From Sternotherus odoratus (lineage: Eukaryota; Chordata; Testudines; Kinosternidae), in assembly GCA_032164245.1 (NCBI GenBank), contig JAVMKO010000003.1:70936390-71000389 (forward strand): a stretch of 64,000 bases of DNA, in the 5' to 3' direction. The notes beneath the pieces are model-generated. The model did no database searches and was not told the origin of the DNA. It worked only from the letters and a program-made list of their open reading frames with translations. Both the position numbers and the translations under genes were made by a program. Shown piece after piece: positions 1-13,133 of this stretch (within the stretch, counting starts at the first letter, position 1; every line of letters starts with the position of its first letter).

Positions 1-1484
1 AAAATCCAATTTTCTATTCAGGGTTATCCCATCATCAATAGCTTGCAGATCTTATGGCATAGTGAAAGAGCAAAGTGGCTGGCGGGGGAGGAGGAGGATG
101 GAAAAGGGAAGGCCTTTATGCTGAGGCAATTTAAGTATTTAGTTTCATCTGTAGAAAATTTTAAGCATTAAACTCTGAACATAGATAAATGTCTTTCTTT
201 CACTGGTCCATTCAGTGCACTGTCCCATAACTTCTGCACTCTCCATGTCTTCTTCCCCATCTGTGACCTGCCACATACTATATCCCTACACGTACTCCTT
301 CCTCCTTCACGATCTTTTATTCCAACACCGTGTAGCAGAACTCTATGCCACACAGTGCAGGCAAGAGACTATACATGTGCAAAACACAGCTCATGTCTTG
401 CAACTGTTATAACCTGTCAGCTGCATGTGCAGATATTAATAACTGATCACTGTGTCTGCAGGAGTTCCCTAAAACAAAATTGAATGTAAAGAGGCCATCT
501 TCTGTAAATCAGGCTCAGTGAGAGAATGAACATAAAGATATCCTCATGTGACGTGATGTTGAGAACAGGTGTAAATAGTTGTTGTGCATACTTCATTCTC
601 ACTTTAAAATGCCTGACAACAGTTAATAGTCCAAACCAATTTTGAGAACTAACCTTTAAAGAGAAGAATTTAAAAGAATGTATTTAGAATATTAAAATAG
701 AATAGCATAAAACCTTTTAAAAATGCTACAGCCAGCAAAATAAACCAACTTTTTAGTGTCAGACCACAGAACCTATTGGACTGTCTATTGACTTAAGTTA
801 GAATGTGCTCCTATAAAAAGGCTGTTTGAGAGAAATGGCAAACAATCCTCAAACTTCAGGCAGAGCCAACATCTAATTTGAGTGCAAGTTTTGAATTTTC
901 TAATTTTATCTTATTTCTGTAAGTTTCCTCCCCTACTCCCTGGGAACAGCATTCTCAGTCTAATGGCGTAATAACTTTGCCAACTCAGAGGCGTTGCACC
1001 TCATCTTTGAACTTGTATTTTACTCCGGACAGCTTCAATAAAAATAGAGTTTTCAATATTCTTTATATTTGACACTTTTTTCATATAAAATAAAATCTAC
1101 TGCTTGGATCTTAACTGTCATTTTCATAGTTGCTGTGTAACTCAGGATTGTGATGAAATGACCCTGCAGGGATGACAGCCCAAGAAAGTACTCTGCTCTT
1201 GGAATTCTGACTTACATCAGGAATCAGAGAATTTTTAATTAATTAAAACCCTTGAACTTCACAAGCAGTTTCTTCTCTCAGACCCCAAATACAGATGTTG
1301 TACGATCTGCCACTAATTTCAAACTTGTCTGCAGTTGGGCAGTCACTTGATTTCTTCAACTAGGCTTGACTTCAGTGGGACTGAAGATTCTTTTTACTGT
1401 TTGACAAACTAATACCAGATTTCCAATTGGCTCCCAAAACACTTTTTATATGGGCCTCCAAGTTGTGCACCCCTGCACAGTTCA
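1..1484. other. Unique AT-rich intronic sequence
   Basis: I see no gene, RNA gene or recognisable transposon here. Open frames are short and lack conserved protein motifs. The DNA is AT-rich with ordinary low-complexity runs. It is probably intron or intergenic sequence upstream of the NT5DC1 exons found later in the window. Confidence 0.5.
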
Positions 1485-2010
1485 TAGAGTCAGGATTCGT
1501 AATTTTTAAGGCCTGAGGGGACCAGTCTGATTATCTAGCCCAGAGATAGGCAACCTATGGCACATGTGCCAAAGGCAGCAAGCAAGCCGATTTTCAGTGG
1601 CACTCAAACTGCCCAGGTCCTGGCTACTGGTTCGGGGCGCTCTGCATTTTAATTTAATTTTAAATGAAGCTTCTTAAACATTTTTAAAACCTTATTTACT
1701 TTATATATGACAATAATTTAATTATATATTATAGACTTATAGAAAGAGACCTTCTAAAAACATTAAAATGTATTACTGGCATGCGAAACCTTAACTTAGG
1801 GTGAATAAATGAAGACTCGGCACACCACTTCCGAAAGTTTGCTGACCCGACTAGTCTGACCTGCATAATGCAGGCCGAAGGACCTCCCCCAGTAATTTCT
1901 GCATCAAAGCCGTAACTTTTCAGCTATAGTACCTATTTTAGTCAGATGAGTCTTGACTTAAAGACTACAAGTGATGGAGAATCCATCACGTTCCAGGTAA
2001 GCTAAATTGT
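1485..2010 (-). repeat. Old CR1/L3-type LINE 3' fragment, split by a hAT miniature
   Basis: The flanks at about 1485-1540 and 1851-2010 read together as one sequence typical of CR1-clade 3' ends on the minus strand: the GACCAGTCTGATTATCTAG and TCTGACCTGCATAATGCAGG type of text, then the GATGGAGAATCCATCAC segment. It is interrupted at 1541-1850 by a younger DNA transposon. Divergence is high, so subfamily assignment is uncertain. CR1 elements normally insert as 5'-truncated copies, which fits this short 3' piece. Confidence 0.6.
1541..1850 (+). mobile_element. hAT-type non-autonomous transposon (about 310 bp)
   Basis: The element begins CAGAGATAGGCAACC and ends in a matching inverted form around TTTGCTGACCCGA. 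This is the terminal layout of a common reptile hAT miniature whose interior includes the GGCACATGTGCCAAAGG and GACTCGGCACACCAC segments. The host CR1 sequence resumes right after it. Both sides share CTAG, consistent with a degraded 8-bp target duplication. It has no coding capacity and would depend on a transposase supplied in trans. Confidence 0.75.
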
Positions 2011-4149
2011 TTGTTTACCTGTATTTAGTCAAGTGCTGCTCTGACTGCTCAACACTGTGGTTATAAGTTCCAGAATTATTCTTGGCAGGAGAGTCTGTAA
2101 TTAATTCCACACAGAGGAGGAGATCCCATAAGACCTTTTGCTGTGGCAGGTGACCTCTTTCTCTTGTTTGACAGCAGTTTCTTTTCTTCACCAGATTCTG
2201 CACTTGCACACCATGCAATACCATTACAGTTATTTGTTTGGATGAGGTGCAAAGGGGGTATAATGAACCAATATGAACTGCTTGGTTTGATTTAAACATC
2301 TGGAATCTGTCAAAATGTCATAAATCTGAAATGTAGAACTTAATTCAAAAGATCACCCAATCATCACCCTCTCCAATCATCAATGTGCACCAGAGGGAGA
2401 GGGCATAGGCAGAAAAAAGATGATTTAGAATTTTTTGACACAACACAGCTACATACAAACAGAGCAATAAGAGAGTTAACAACTTTCCATCCCCCTCTTA
2501 GACATAACAGTTTGAAAGAAATAGAAGAGAGGATGAAATATTCACCTGGGGGATGGGGGAGTGATGTTTTGGCAGAAAAGAATGCACAAATTCCTGGGCA
2601 CCACCTTTTCTGGGCAGCATGCTTACAAGGGAGGGCTGCCAATTGGCTTGTGGGTATTGTGATCACTCTCCAGGAATACTGTCATCCACCCTTGAATCCA
2701 GCAAAAACTGTGGTGGCCAATGCCCTTTATTCCTTCCTAACTTACCAGTTTTGTTTTCACACATGCAAAGTATTTGCAACAAATTTAGACTGTCAGAATT
2801 GCACTTTAAGTATTAAAATACCTTTATTGAGAAAAACAGTGACTTGTGAATGAGAGTACACTGTTAGTTGTCTAATTTTATAAACAAATGTGTTGCCCTA
2901 GAGGAGTTTGGAAAGCTCTGATTTTAGAAGAAAGGAGCAGAGCTCATAGCACGTCAGTGATTTCTTTTATGAACAACCCATGAAACATTCTACATTCTAA
3001 ATTGTCTAGTTTCTCATAATCCATTTCTTCCTTAGTTCCTAAAGTGTGTCTTAGAAACTGGACTTGTTGAGTTAAAAAAGGCAAATAGCTTAAGTAAAAT
3101 GTGGAGACATTGGGACAAATCCATTCTTCTTTTGTAAATGGGCAAAAACATTTCATTAAATGGATCTTCCTGCAAGACTGAATATGATCCAACATATCTC
3201 TTTTAGTTGTGTAACAGGCACATTGAAGTCCTAGAGCCTCCATTCCCACTAAAATAAAAATAGGGGTGTAAAACGAAATGTTAACACATTCTTCTGAAAT
3301 TAAGGGGAGTTGAGGTCACACAGGTGCTTGCAGGATTGGGGTCTATACAGGTAGAAATTGTTTGCCTTGTAATACAAGTATATTACAATGATTTTAAATC
3401 CCACAAATCCAATTTCTGCCCTGAGTTCCTTGGGTTCAAATTCTGCCTGAGAAACCAGCGTTCTTTCAATTTTTAGTAGTTTGAGCACAGTGGTACAGCA
3501 GATTTTTCCAGTGTGGAAGAGCAAGTCGAAAGCAATGCAAAGCCTTAGTGATCTCTGTTACTTCCATGAAGCGCATCATTTCATGATTCTGCCATTAAGC
3601 ACCACTAGAGTTTACAATTCTGATTATAACTTTTTTGTGAGTATGTAAGTGCTTAGACTAAAACGTTTGATTTACACAAACAAATTTATATTTCAGGAAA
3701 TGGCATACCGATGGTAGTGACAACTGGCAAACATATTAGGCATCAGGAAATGTATATAACAGAAAACAGTGGCAGGATACTAAAAATCCTAACTCCGCTG
3801 ATTTAGAATGGATTTTTGTGTTTTCCTTTTTCATTATTTATTGATTTTGCTGTAGCTTGTGAAATTTCTGGTCTGTTTAACTGCTGTATATGATGGACAA
3901 GTAGGAGGTCTCTGTCATATATATTAGTTGCTAGGTATTTTGCAGTGAGCAGCTTTTTTTTCGAGTTGAGTTTATCCACCATTTTGGTTAACTTGCTCCT
4001 GCATTTTGGATTCTTTCTGAATATAAATTTACATTTGTGATTAAACTTTTAACTGTATATCTTCTGAATAACTGAGGAAGGACAGAATGGGCAAAAGGGC
4101 AGATGTAGAGACACCCTTTCAAAAATGGCATTACCTGTTTTTGAGTCAC
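2011..4149. other. Unique intronic sequence, no recognised gene
   Basis: No repeat family or conserved protein was recognised. The longest open frame, 2383-2853 on the plus strand (156 codons), contains no motif I know and has no splice, promoter or homology support, so I do not call it a gene. Confidence 0.4.
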
Positions 4150-5095
4150 TGATAACTCAGAAGAAAATGATCTTGAATGCTTAGGGATTAATCTCCTAAC
4201 ATATAAAGCACAAAAGGGTGTACTAGTCGGCATCTGCTACAGACCAGCAAATCACATTAGGGAGCAGAGTGACGACTTTCTTACATACCTATCTATAATG
4301 TAAAGGACAAAAATCTTGGTGGGCTTCAGTTTGAGTGACATATGCTGGAGGTCTCATGCTGCCTGTACCAAAACATCCTTGAATTTTCTAGACATAACAG
4401 ATGACAATTTCTTAACTCAAAAAGTGTTGCGGCCAACATGGGGGAATTCTTTGTTAGACCTTGTCCTAACAGATAAAGAGGAACTAAAAATTACTGGTAC
4501 CGTGGATATGAGTAATCATGACTTGATCACATTTATAATGTGCTAGCAGAATTAAGTCCAGACTAGTAATATATATACTTAGTGTTTTAATAGGGCCAGT
4601 TTCACAAAGCTGAAAACAATCATGAGCCAGATAAACTGCGAGGAAGAATTTAATCAGAAAAAATTGAATAACTGGCAATCTTTTAAGAACACCTTACTAG
4701 ATGCCCTGAACTGAATAGTCCACAATAAAGGAAGAAGGCCAGGCTGATCAAAAAACCCACCTGGTTTAGAGGAGAAGTGAAGGTAACTGTAAAATTTTAT
4801 ATAGAGAGAACAAAGTGGGAATAGATAGTAATGAATATAAATTAGAAGTTAGGAATTATAGAAAATTGATAAGGGAAGCTAAGGGGCATAAGGCAATAAG
4901 GGGGTTAGATTTATTAGGAACAAAAACTAATTCTGACAATGGTATTTTACCATTACAAGATGTAAATGATAGGATTATCAATAATAATGCAGAAGTGTTC
5001 AATAAATATATCTTTTCTGTATTTGGGGAAAAACAGATGATATGCTTTCATATGGTGATAAGCATCTTTACATTCCTTTCTGGATCTCTGGAGGA
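4150..5095 (+). mobile_element. Decayed CR1/L2-clade LINE: endonuclease end and start of RT region
   Basis: Several frames read as parts of a CR1-clade ORF2. Around 4225 is ICYRPANH, matching the CYRPPDQ motif of the apurinic endonuclease. At 4316-4546 DICWR, DDNFLTQ and LLDLVLTDKEEL match the DNFLTQ...LLDLVLTN block, followed by a SNHD version of the catalytic SDH motif. At 4815-5040 YRKLIREAKG and AEVFNKYIFSVFGE match the linker just before reverse transcriptase. Stops and frameshifts separate these blocks, so it is a dead fragment lacking the RT catalytic core and the 3' end. Confidence 0.75.
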
Positions 5096-8002
5096 TAAAT
5101 AGAAACTACTTTACTTGGACATTTTTAATCAGTAAATCCATAAGCTACATATATAAACATAAGTCGTTAAGGTAAAATTCTTCCTCCACTTTCAACTGGA
5201 AAAGCTATTCTTCATTTTGTGTCTCCTGTTATGCTGCTGTGTGAAATTTAAGTAGTAGCTGCGTTCCACAGTTTCAGCCTCAGAGGTTGGTACTTCACTG
5301 ATGGATTGAAGTGAACCCTGATAAAATTTATGACCATATCATCAAAATTGAGCTTTATAAGTTAGATACCTAAATCCTTCCTTACACACTTCCGTGTCTA
5401 TAATGGCCCAGTTTTCAGAAGTGGTGAGTTTGAACGTTTGTATCTAGTAAGGCATTAAGTTGTGCTGCTTGCCATCTCTGAAAATCAGGCCATTTCTTTG
5501 CAAGTTTTGGCCCATGTACTCAGTTTTATAGATCCTCTAGGATGAAAGCTGCCCTAGACTAGAAATGTGAAGTCACTATTATTTCTAAAGTAAAATATTA
5601 GAAGACAAAAGGTGGTTTCTTCCTGTTATATTGTTTTTCAAATGGAGTGTCAAATGGTCCACATCTGTCTCTATGTAATGAATGATGCTTTTCTAGTACA
5701 TCCTTACCTACCATCTTGCATAAGCCTGTGTTTCTATCTACTTTCATTTCTCCCTCGTCTGCTGTTTCCTAGTCCTTTCTTCTTAGTTTTCCATTCATCT
5801 GTTCTTAGCTTCTTGCTCTCAACTATGTCTGGTACCGTTTCCCTGTGCTCATCCACCAAGCAATCTCTTTCTCTTTCTTGTTCCTAAAGTCCTTTCTTAT
5901 AACCACTCTGTTCAAACAATTACTCTTTTCCTTCATATCATTAATTAAAAAACCCACTCTTCTTCTCATGCTGTGATGCCATCTGTTTTAAAAAAAGGTA
6001 TTTTATCTTGGTATAGTGCAAGTTCTTTAGGCATGGAATGTCTTTATGCTTTTAATGAGATGGGCAAATGAATAGTGTTCTATAAATATTTTGTAATCTT
6101 GTAGGAGTTTTCATTGGTGATGCCTCTGAGTGAACATGCATGGCATCGGCACTTTCCCAGGTGTGTTTGAGAGGGAGGGAGATGTATGATACAGCCTTGA
6201 TACTGATTATAGAAGACAGTCTGGGTGAGAGGTTCAAAAGTGCTCAGAGATTCTTAATCTGAGACTCACCAATGATGTTAATGGGAGCAGAGTTAACCCA
6301 AACCTCAGCACTTGAGAAAATTCCATATAATGACTTGTCTCTTGTGCTATAAGATCTATATCTATATCTATACTCTATATCTTTGGAGACACTGGCTAGA
6401 AGAAAGATCCTGTGAAGCATGTCGCAAGAGAGAAACTTTTTACTTGGTTTTTTTTTTTTTTTTTTTTAAAGTCCTCTTATGTCAGCAGTGTATCTCTCAG
6501 GACTCGTTTTTAAGGTCAGGTGAACATGGCTTTTTAGAAAAGTTTCTTTTATACAGGTGTTCTATCCTGTTGTTCACACTTATATACTGTATTTATAAAA
6601 TATATTTATTTCTCCTTTTAGATGCGGCATATGTACAACTATTAGAAAATCTCTGTCTAGCTAAAATAATAGGATGTTTTCATAGCCCATATATGTTGTC
6701 TGTAAAAGAAGGAAAATTATCCAGTACACCTCGTTTGTAGTATTTAGTTCCAACAGCAATTTCATGCCATGTAATAAGGTTATAAATTCTGGGTTCTTAT
6801 TGTGAAATGGCGAACTCTTTTAGAAGAGTGATATAACATGAAGTGTTAGAATTCAGGTGAAATTGTGAGAGAATAGCAAACTAGAAAGTATATATGCATT
6901 CATCTTCATTTGGTGAATTCAGTTAGTTCCTGCACAAGACTTAAAAACGTATCTCTTGTAGTAATTTGCACTTTAAAACATGAAAAAGAAACATATAGTT
7001 GAATGATTTGCTTAAATTTATTTTGGTTTTTGCAGATAAATGATTTATCTGCATCACTCACTGAAAAACAACCTGTACATCTTTGCTTGGGAAAAGGAAT
7101 ATTTTGTTTTGTGCCGATCAAGAGACTTTACTTTTAGACTCCTTCAAATTTTTGCATTTTCAAATATTTTCTTGCTTTTTTTTCTTTAGAAGGCAAGCAA
7201 GTAATCTTTGATGGATAACCACAGCTACATCACAAGCCAAAAACCGTTCTCAAAATATATCTGCCCTGGCAGGACATCCTGTTTTAATTACATGTTTGGT
7301 TCAGAGTTTGAAAACAGAGAAAAAGATTTTTAGCCAATATAAAAAGTTCTAAATATTTTTTTAAAAAATATTAACTTATATATTCTTTTAAATACACAGT
7401 CTCAGTTAACTCATTAGTTTTTTTCTTAAACAAGATTTTCCAGAAAGAGGAGGAAAAGTTGTTTCAAAATTATTCCAGGCTATATACAGAGACAAATCAT
7501 CCCCCCTACATTTCACAGGAAATAAAATGGCAGACACCTTGTGCTTTCCACCACATAGAATGTCTAGACTGACCTTTATGTTTTACAGTATGGTCTGCTT
7601 AATCATTACTCAGACCTTATTGACAAAAGCCTTTCCGTAATCAAAGGTTCCTTGTTTTCAAACTGGAAAGTGAATTTATATAGAACAGTCTACGGTAGAA
7701 ATAAAATTGTGGTAACAAAAATGAGCCATTAAAGGGCCACTGTCAAGATTGCCAGGCCTAAAACTTGACCTGCATTAAGTGTTGCACAGTATTTCTTTCA
7801 TAGTGTTGACTGACATGGCACTGGGAAATTTTTCTGAAAGCAACCAAAACAGGTTTTCAAAAGTGGAAATAAAACCTCTTCTGTGGGTTGCCAACATATA
7901 CACAAATAAATCCAAATTTAAGTTCTATTTGTGATTGGGGTAACACTTCCCCCACCCACACTTGTGCATCTTTCATAAACTTTTAATTGAATTGCTTGCA
8001 AC
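5096..8002. other. Unique AT-rich intron with simple repeats
   Basis: No gene or transposon recognised. Low-complexity features include a TATATC-type microsatellite at about 6353-6382, a run of about 17 T near 6450, and a pyrimidine-rich stretch at 5700-5890 that creates a meaningless open frame. Confidence 0.45.
6353..6382. repeat. (ATATCT)n microsatellite
   Basis: Consecutive imperfect copies of a six-base AT-rich unit (CTATATCTATATCTATAC) are visible. It is an ordinary simple repeat within intronic DNA. Confidence 0.7.
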
Positions 8003-10195
8003 CAGGACCGGCCGTAGACCAAATGATGCCCAAGGGAGCGTCTTCAGCACCCTCCCCTCCATTTGTTAATATTTCAATGCTTTATTCTTTATTGCATTTG
8101 TGGCCCATTTCACAACTTTGATGCACGATTTGCATGCATGATTTATGCCTGTTATGATAAGGCAAAAAATTTGCACAGTAGGAGCTATAAATCGGTGTTT
8201 GTGCTATCTCTAAGCAAATAAAAAATGTTTTCTCTAAGCTTATAGAAATGTTTTAACTTTAAGAATAATTGAAATGTACTAATATCAATAAATTGAACTG
8301 TACATCATATTAAATAGTGTTATAGTAGGTGACAGCCTTAGAATTTAGTTCAAAAGGTCACTTTTCTCCCCTTTGCCCTTGGAAACTGAAGCATAGCATC
8401 AGAAAGAACCAAAGATTGGCCAATGGCATTTTCAAGGAATAAAATTGCAAGCGATGTCAGTCTCTCATCAGCTAGATATGTTCTAATAAGCCCGAGCTTC
8501 AAAAATCTGCACTCACTAGTCATGACTATGACAAGCAGTGTGAGTGGACTCCTCAAAGCTATCCACACATTAGGAAAAGTATCCTTCAGCTCTGTTATGA
8601 ATGAATTGTAGAACTTGGGGTTGAGAGTACTTCCCGTGTTGCAAGATGTGATGGATGTTGTCCAGTTCGACATAGAGGTTTTTAATATTGACATCCAAAT
8701 GTTTCCCATGTGTCAGCATCCAGTGAAGGTCTGTACAATTGTTCGAGTGTTTTCCTATCTGCTGGCAGCTTGTTAAGATCATACAAAAAACCCAGATTTT
8801 TTTCATGGTGCTTCATTTGTCCAAACCTTTCTCCAATGGACATTCAAGCAGTGTCAGCAAGTGAGCAAAAAAACCCAAAAACCCTCTTGATTTTTTCTTC
8901 TGAGCTTCCCATCATCTCATGTTTGCCCTCATAACCAAACTGTCTCTTCTTCCGATGAATATGAGTTTCCTCGAAGACACGCACAACTCCTAAGTTTTCT
9001 GTCATTTCTTTGGCAGCAGTGATGGCATCTTCAAATCTGTTGTCTTTGTAGGCCACAATGAAATCCAGGCAGCTTCTCATCAAAAAATAGTCACAATGTC
9101 CATCGACTGAGTTTGTAATGCCTTGCTTACAGTGTTTACTTGGAGCAGGATATTGTGCCAATTCACAGTTGAGACCACACATTTGAAGACAAAGTCTGGT
9201 TTGCCTGACATTTTGCTTCATTTTGGATTCAGGCCTCGGCTTTATTCCACTACACCACTTCCATCCTGGCATCATAAACCTTAATCACTTGGTTCCTCAC
9301 TGGTCTTACACTCTCCTAGTGAGTGTCACTTAGCAGTTTCATGGTCAGATTTGTAACATTGTTCATAAGGATCTTCCATCTGATAGCTGATGTTGAAAAT
9401 AGGGTGCATATCCTTTGCAGTACTTTGAAGAGAGAGAATGAATCTAAACAAGACTGATGCTGTGTCTGTTACAACCAGATTGAGGGAATGGCAGCCACAA
9501 GGCCTGAAGAAAGCTCTTGGATTCAGTGCAAGGATCCTTACCTGGACGACACTGTTTTTTCCCTTCATGTTCGTGCTAATGTTGTAGCCTTGGCCACAGC
9601 AGTCCTGACACTTTATTTTATTCACAACATTCATAAACAGTTGTGTTAGGCCTTTTCCAGTAGAGTCCTTCACAGAAACAGATAAAGTGTTCTTTTGCTT
9701 GGGTACAGACATCGTTGTCAACAAATGTTACTGTAGCTGACACATTTTCACTGTGACTAATGGTGGGAGTGCAGTCCATTCTAATGACCTAGTACGTCAC
9801 TTTGCTGAGCCGCTAAATCTGTTATCAAGCACCTTCCTTGCCATAAGGTCAATCAGTTCATTTCAAATGGTTTTACTGCAGTAATGGTCCACAGCTTCTT
9901 TACAAACTACTCAATGTAGGTGTTCATGCATTACATCATCGCATTTCCCAAGGAGCCCTACCAAACTGAAGAAATTACTGTTGCATTCTATGAACGACTT
10001 ATCCAGCAACCTCAAATTATTCTTTGCAAGGAAGAGGATAATTGAGATCAGACAATTGAACATGTTCCTCCAGTGCTGCGTTTCTGCATTAATAACATGT
10101 TGTTTTTCTGCCCCTGTGCATTTATTCAGATTGAAGTGATACAATTCAAGAATACACTTACTGCTGGACTTTGGGCTTTCTTAGAAGATTATTGA
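8003..10195 (-). mobile_element. hAT transposon relic with one recognisable terminal region
   Basis: The left edge begins CAGGACCGGCCGTAG, like the CAGGGCCGGC terminal repeat of a reptile hAT family whose transposase resembles ZMYM1-type proteins. The interior carries the minus-strand transposase remnants annotated separately. I cannot find a matching inverted end on the right near 10195, so that side appears truncated and the boundary is approximate. No target duplication was identified. Confidence 0.65.
8350..10144 (-). pseudogene. hAT transposase pseudogene (ZMYM1-like, DUF4371 plus hATC)
   Basis: The protein reads on the minus strand in broken frames, N- to C-terminal from right to left. 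At 10144-9911 is the EKQHVINAETQHWRNM and FLAKNNLRLLDKS block typical of DUF4371. At 9724-9326 are STGKGLTQL, CCGQGYNISTNMKGK and FFRPCGCHSLNLVV, matching the core RNase H-like region of ZMYM1-like hAT transposases. At 9275-8844 is the linker with FEDAITAAKEM and RKKRQFGYEGKHE. At 8709-8350 the hATC dimerisation domain reads FPNVWIALRSPLTL, ERLTSLAILFLEN and GRKVTF. Frameshifts and stops interrupt it at least three times, so it cannot make an active enzyme. Host genes domesticated from such transposases exist, but the breaks here argue against that. Confidence 0.85.
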
Positions 10196-11547
10196 AAGGT
10201 AGAATAGAAACATAGATGTGATTCCTCCCCATAGCCAGGGAATGCAGAGAGAGGGGAGGGGGAGGAGGGAGGAGGAGAGAGAACACAAAGTGAAAGTAAC
10301 CCCTTTGTGTACCAGGTATTAGCAGCTCCGATACATCATCCCCTCTCCTGTTTCAGGTTAACCCTTCACAGGTAAAACAGTAATTCTAAGGTACTTCATA
10401 CTTATGACAGGTGTATTTTGGTTTGTTTTTGACATATGAATGGTACTGTATCAATACATTTGACAAAGAAAAACAGGAATAGACAATTCTACAAATGTGT
10501 CTTTTGTCTGATGACTAGAACTCTAGTATCTGGGGTTTTGCAACATTTGTGTTTTGTATAAGGCCTAATTCAGAGCCCACTGATCTCAGCCTATAGCCTT
10601 GGATCAGGCCTATAATAGATCTGAACAAAGCTACATTACTAGCAAGCCCCAGAACACTCATTTAACACTGGTATCCACTACCCAGATGTACCATATTTCT
10701 GATGCTTGATTTTTATTATAAATGTTCCTTCATTCCTGTACATCAGTCTGTAACCCTTGTGGTATCAGCAAAGCGCTGAGGTTTCCCGAATAGTGTGGTG
10801 GAGATGCAGAAAATATTATTTATAATAATAATAATACCGCTATAGTGTATTATATGCTTTCATAGTATAACAATTTCAATTCCTTTTGAAATCTTTAAAA
10901 ATAGATTTATTAAATGTCAAGTGGTATAAAAAGAAATCTCTCTGTTGATTAGAGCTGGTAGGAGAATAGTAACATTGTCCTCAAAATTTTTTATTTTTAT
11001 TTTTTTTAAACTACAACAAAAACCAGTTTTTCTTGTTCAGTGAAAAACTGAACAGCTTCTAATGAAATGAGACTTGTGAAACATTTATTTTTAGTAAAAA
11101 AGGTCTTTTCTCCATGTTTCATTTTTTTAATTGTTTTCCTTTGATGGAAAAATGTCAACCATGTCTATTGTTAGTGAAGCCCTTTAACCTCCTAGAATCA
11201 TCCTGAAACCTTAAGAAGCCTTTGGCATTGTGCAATTGCTGTCATTCCTAGATTGAATGTTACCTGCTTTTTTTCCTACTCAAACCAGATGCCAGTTTAA
11301 AAAACAAAACGAACAAAACCTTCCCTTCAACCTAGGAAGAATTTTATAAATATTTTCCCACCACTAATATAGACACTTATATTTAGTTATATTTAGAAAA
11401 ACTAGTAAAATGTTTCTTTCCAACCGACCGTTGCTTATGAAATATAACATGCTTATTTTGGTTGCAGTAGCTTTAAAAGGATATGGTAGATAGTGGATTG
11501 ACAGACAGGATAGACAGTGCCAAGATAGCTAAATATAGATATTAAAC
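10196..11547. other. Unique intronic sequence with simple repeats
   Basis: No gene recognised. A purine-rich GGGAGGAGGAG tract lies at about 10240-10282 and a (TAA)n microsatellite at about 10821-10837. The rest is ordinary AT-rich DNA. Confidence 0.45.
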
Positions 11548-11759
11548 CAGTGGTTCTCAAACTAGTTGAGACCGCGACCCCTTTTTGTGATCCGGCGGCG
11601 CGGCGCGACCCCCTCCGCCAAAAAGCCGCCGAATTACAAAAAAAAACCCTGTGCGCTGGCCCCAGTCGCCGCGAGTTGCGGCAGCAGGAGCTTGCGACCC
11701 CCCGGGGAGCGCTCGGCGACCCCCCCAGGGGGTCGCGACCCCCAGTTTGAGAAACCCTA
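11548..11759 (+). mobile_element. hAT miniature with exact 8-bp target duplication
   Basis: The terminal inverted repeats are CAGTGGTTCTCAAACT on the left and AGTTTGAGAAACCCT on the right. The 8-bp sequence TATTAAAC occurs immediately outside both ends (11540-11547 and 11760-11767), a perfect target-site duplication of hAT length. The GC-rich interior (CGCGACCCC repeats) contrasts with AT-rich flanks and creates overlapping open frames that are not genes. No transposase is encoded. Confidence 0.9.
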
Positions 11760-11848
11760 TATTAAACCATAAAGTGTGTCTTTACAGTAGGAAACAAAAG
11801 AGAAGAGTGCTGTTTAAGCTTTTTAAATTAGAAATATTTCATGTTGAT

Positions 11849-12330
11849 AGGTTTAAGATTAGCAGCCGTGTTAGTCTGTATCTGTAAATAAAACGAGGAA
11901 GACTTTGTAGCACCTTAGAGACTAACCAGTTTATTTCAACATAAGCTTTTGTGGGCTATAGCTCACTTCATCGAATGCATAGAATGGAACAGAAGTAAGA
12001 TGCATTTATACACACAGAAAGAAAGAAAAAAAAGTTGTACATTAGCATACCAATTCTAAGAGGCCGTTAAATTTAGATGGGCCATTATCAGTAGGAGAAA
12101 AAATACCTTTTGAAATGGATTTTTGTCAGGCAGGATTGAGCATCTATTGAAGGTAAATTAGCAAGGGAAATGCAATCAATTAGTGTAATGAGAGAACCAT
12201 TCACAAGTTCTGTTAAGCCCTTGGTTTATTGTGTCCAATTTGAAAATTAATTCCAGTTTCTCAGTTTCTCGTTGGAGTCTGTTTTGAAAGTTTTTCTGTT
12301 TCACAACTGACACCATGTTGATAGTTTCCT
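11849..12330 (-). repeat. Penelope-like element (PLE) relic, terminal-repeat region
   Basis: The minus strand reads as the abundant reptile repeat containing GGTTAGTCTCTAAGGTGC and, upstream, the hairpin with AGTGAGCTATAGC. The part near 12190-12330 resembles the region antisense to PLE coding sequence in turtles. PLEs encode a telomerase-related reverse transcriptase with a GIY-YIG endonuclease, and their terminal repeats carry minimal hammerhead ribozymes. No intact frame remains. The right boundary is approximate. Confidence 0.6.
11941..11977 (-). ncRNA. Decayed hammerhead-ribozyme-like motif in PLE
   Basis: On the minus strand the order is CGATGA, a hairpin AGTGAGC-TATA-GCCCAC, then AAAA and GCTTAT. 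This is the layout of a hammerhead core (CUGAUGA, stem II, GAAA), but both boxes are mutated (TCGATGA for CTGATGA, and AAAA after the stem). It is very unlikely to self-cleave. It is useful as a family marker and as a comparison with the better-preserved copy near 13550. Confidence 0.45.
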
Positions 12331-13133
12331 ATGGTAATACAGAGAAGATACATGAATCTAGTTATTTGATGATATTAAGATCTCACCACTGGAGGATGTT
12401 GACAGTTTGTATCCTGTATTCATTCAGTCCTCAATCCTGTGAACACTTATGCATGTGCTTAACTTTTTATGCACTTCAGTAGCCTGACTTCAGTGAGACT
12501 TTTCAGATGTGTAAAGTTAAGCAGGTATATGTGTTTTCATCAGTGCCTAGAATTCCTTCTTTATTTAACAAATATAAAATATTCAACACCAAATAGAATA
12601 ATTTTAATTTATCATACTCTTAATTTCATTTCTCTTGACTTTTAGTTCATTTAGTTGGTAAAGCAGAAGTAGTAATAATGGTTTGAATATTGCAGATGGA
12701 CAGACTGGTTTAAAACAAAAAAAAAAACCAAAACAACTGGCTGAAACCTTAACCTGAGCTGATATTTTTATTATTGAGCTTTGAAAGAAATTCATTTAGG
12801 TTTTTTCCTAAACCTCTCAGGTCTTTTTGAGATTAAAAGAGTGTGTTCAAATTGGAACTTTCAGCAGTCCAGTTCACAGCCCATATTGCCCTTGTTTTCT
12901 GACAGATAATTTCCACATTTAATTTTTGTCTGTGCATGTAATAATACTTACCTACCTACCTGTATTAACATATGTATCATAGATATGTATTATATATGTT
13001 AAAATTATATATAAACATTAAATTACGTATATCAACGTTTGCTCCTGTTACTACTTAATGGAAACTCTTGAACATCATCTCCATCGTCTATGATGCAAAA
13101 CATAAGAATTAGCACTGAATATTTTTGAATGCA
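12331..13133. other. Unique intronic sequence
   Basis: No gene or confident repeat. Includes a short (CCTA)n-like stretch near 12950 and AT-rich text near 12970-13030. Confidence 0.4.

Noticed and set aside
2383..2853. 156-codon plus-strand open frame
   Set aside because: No recognisable motif, no splice or promoter context, overlapping frames on the other strand. Length is within chance expectation for 64 kb.
5612..5887. Open frame rich in Leu/Ser/Phe, membrane-protein-like
   Set aside because: Results from a pyrimidine-rich DNA stretch, not from coding selection.
8350..10144. Host ZMYM1-like gene
   Set aside because: Frames are broken repeatedly, it has a transposon terminal sequence next to it, and there is no intron structure.
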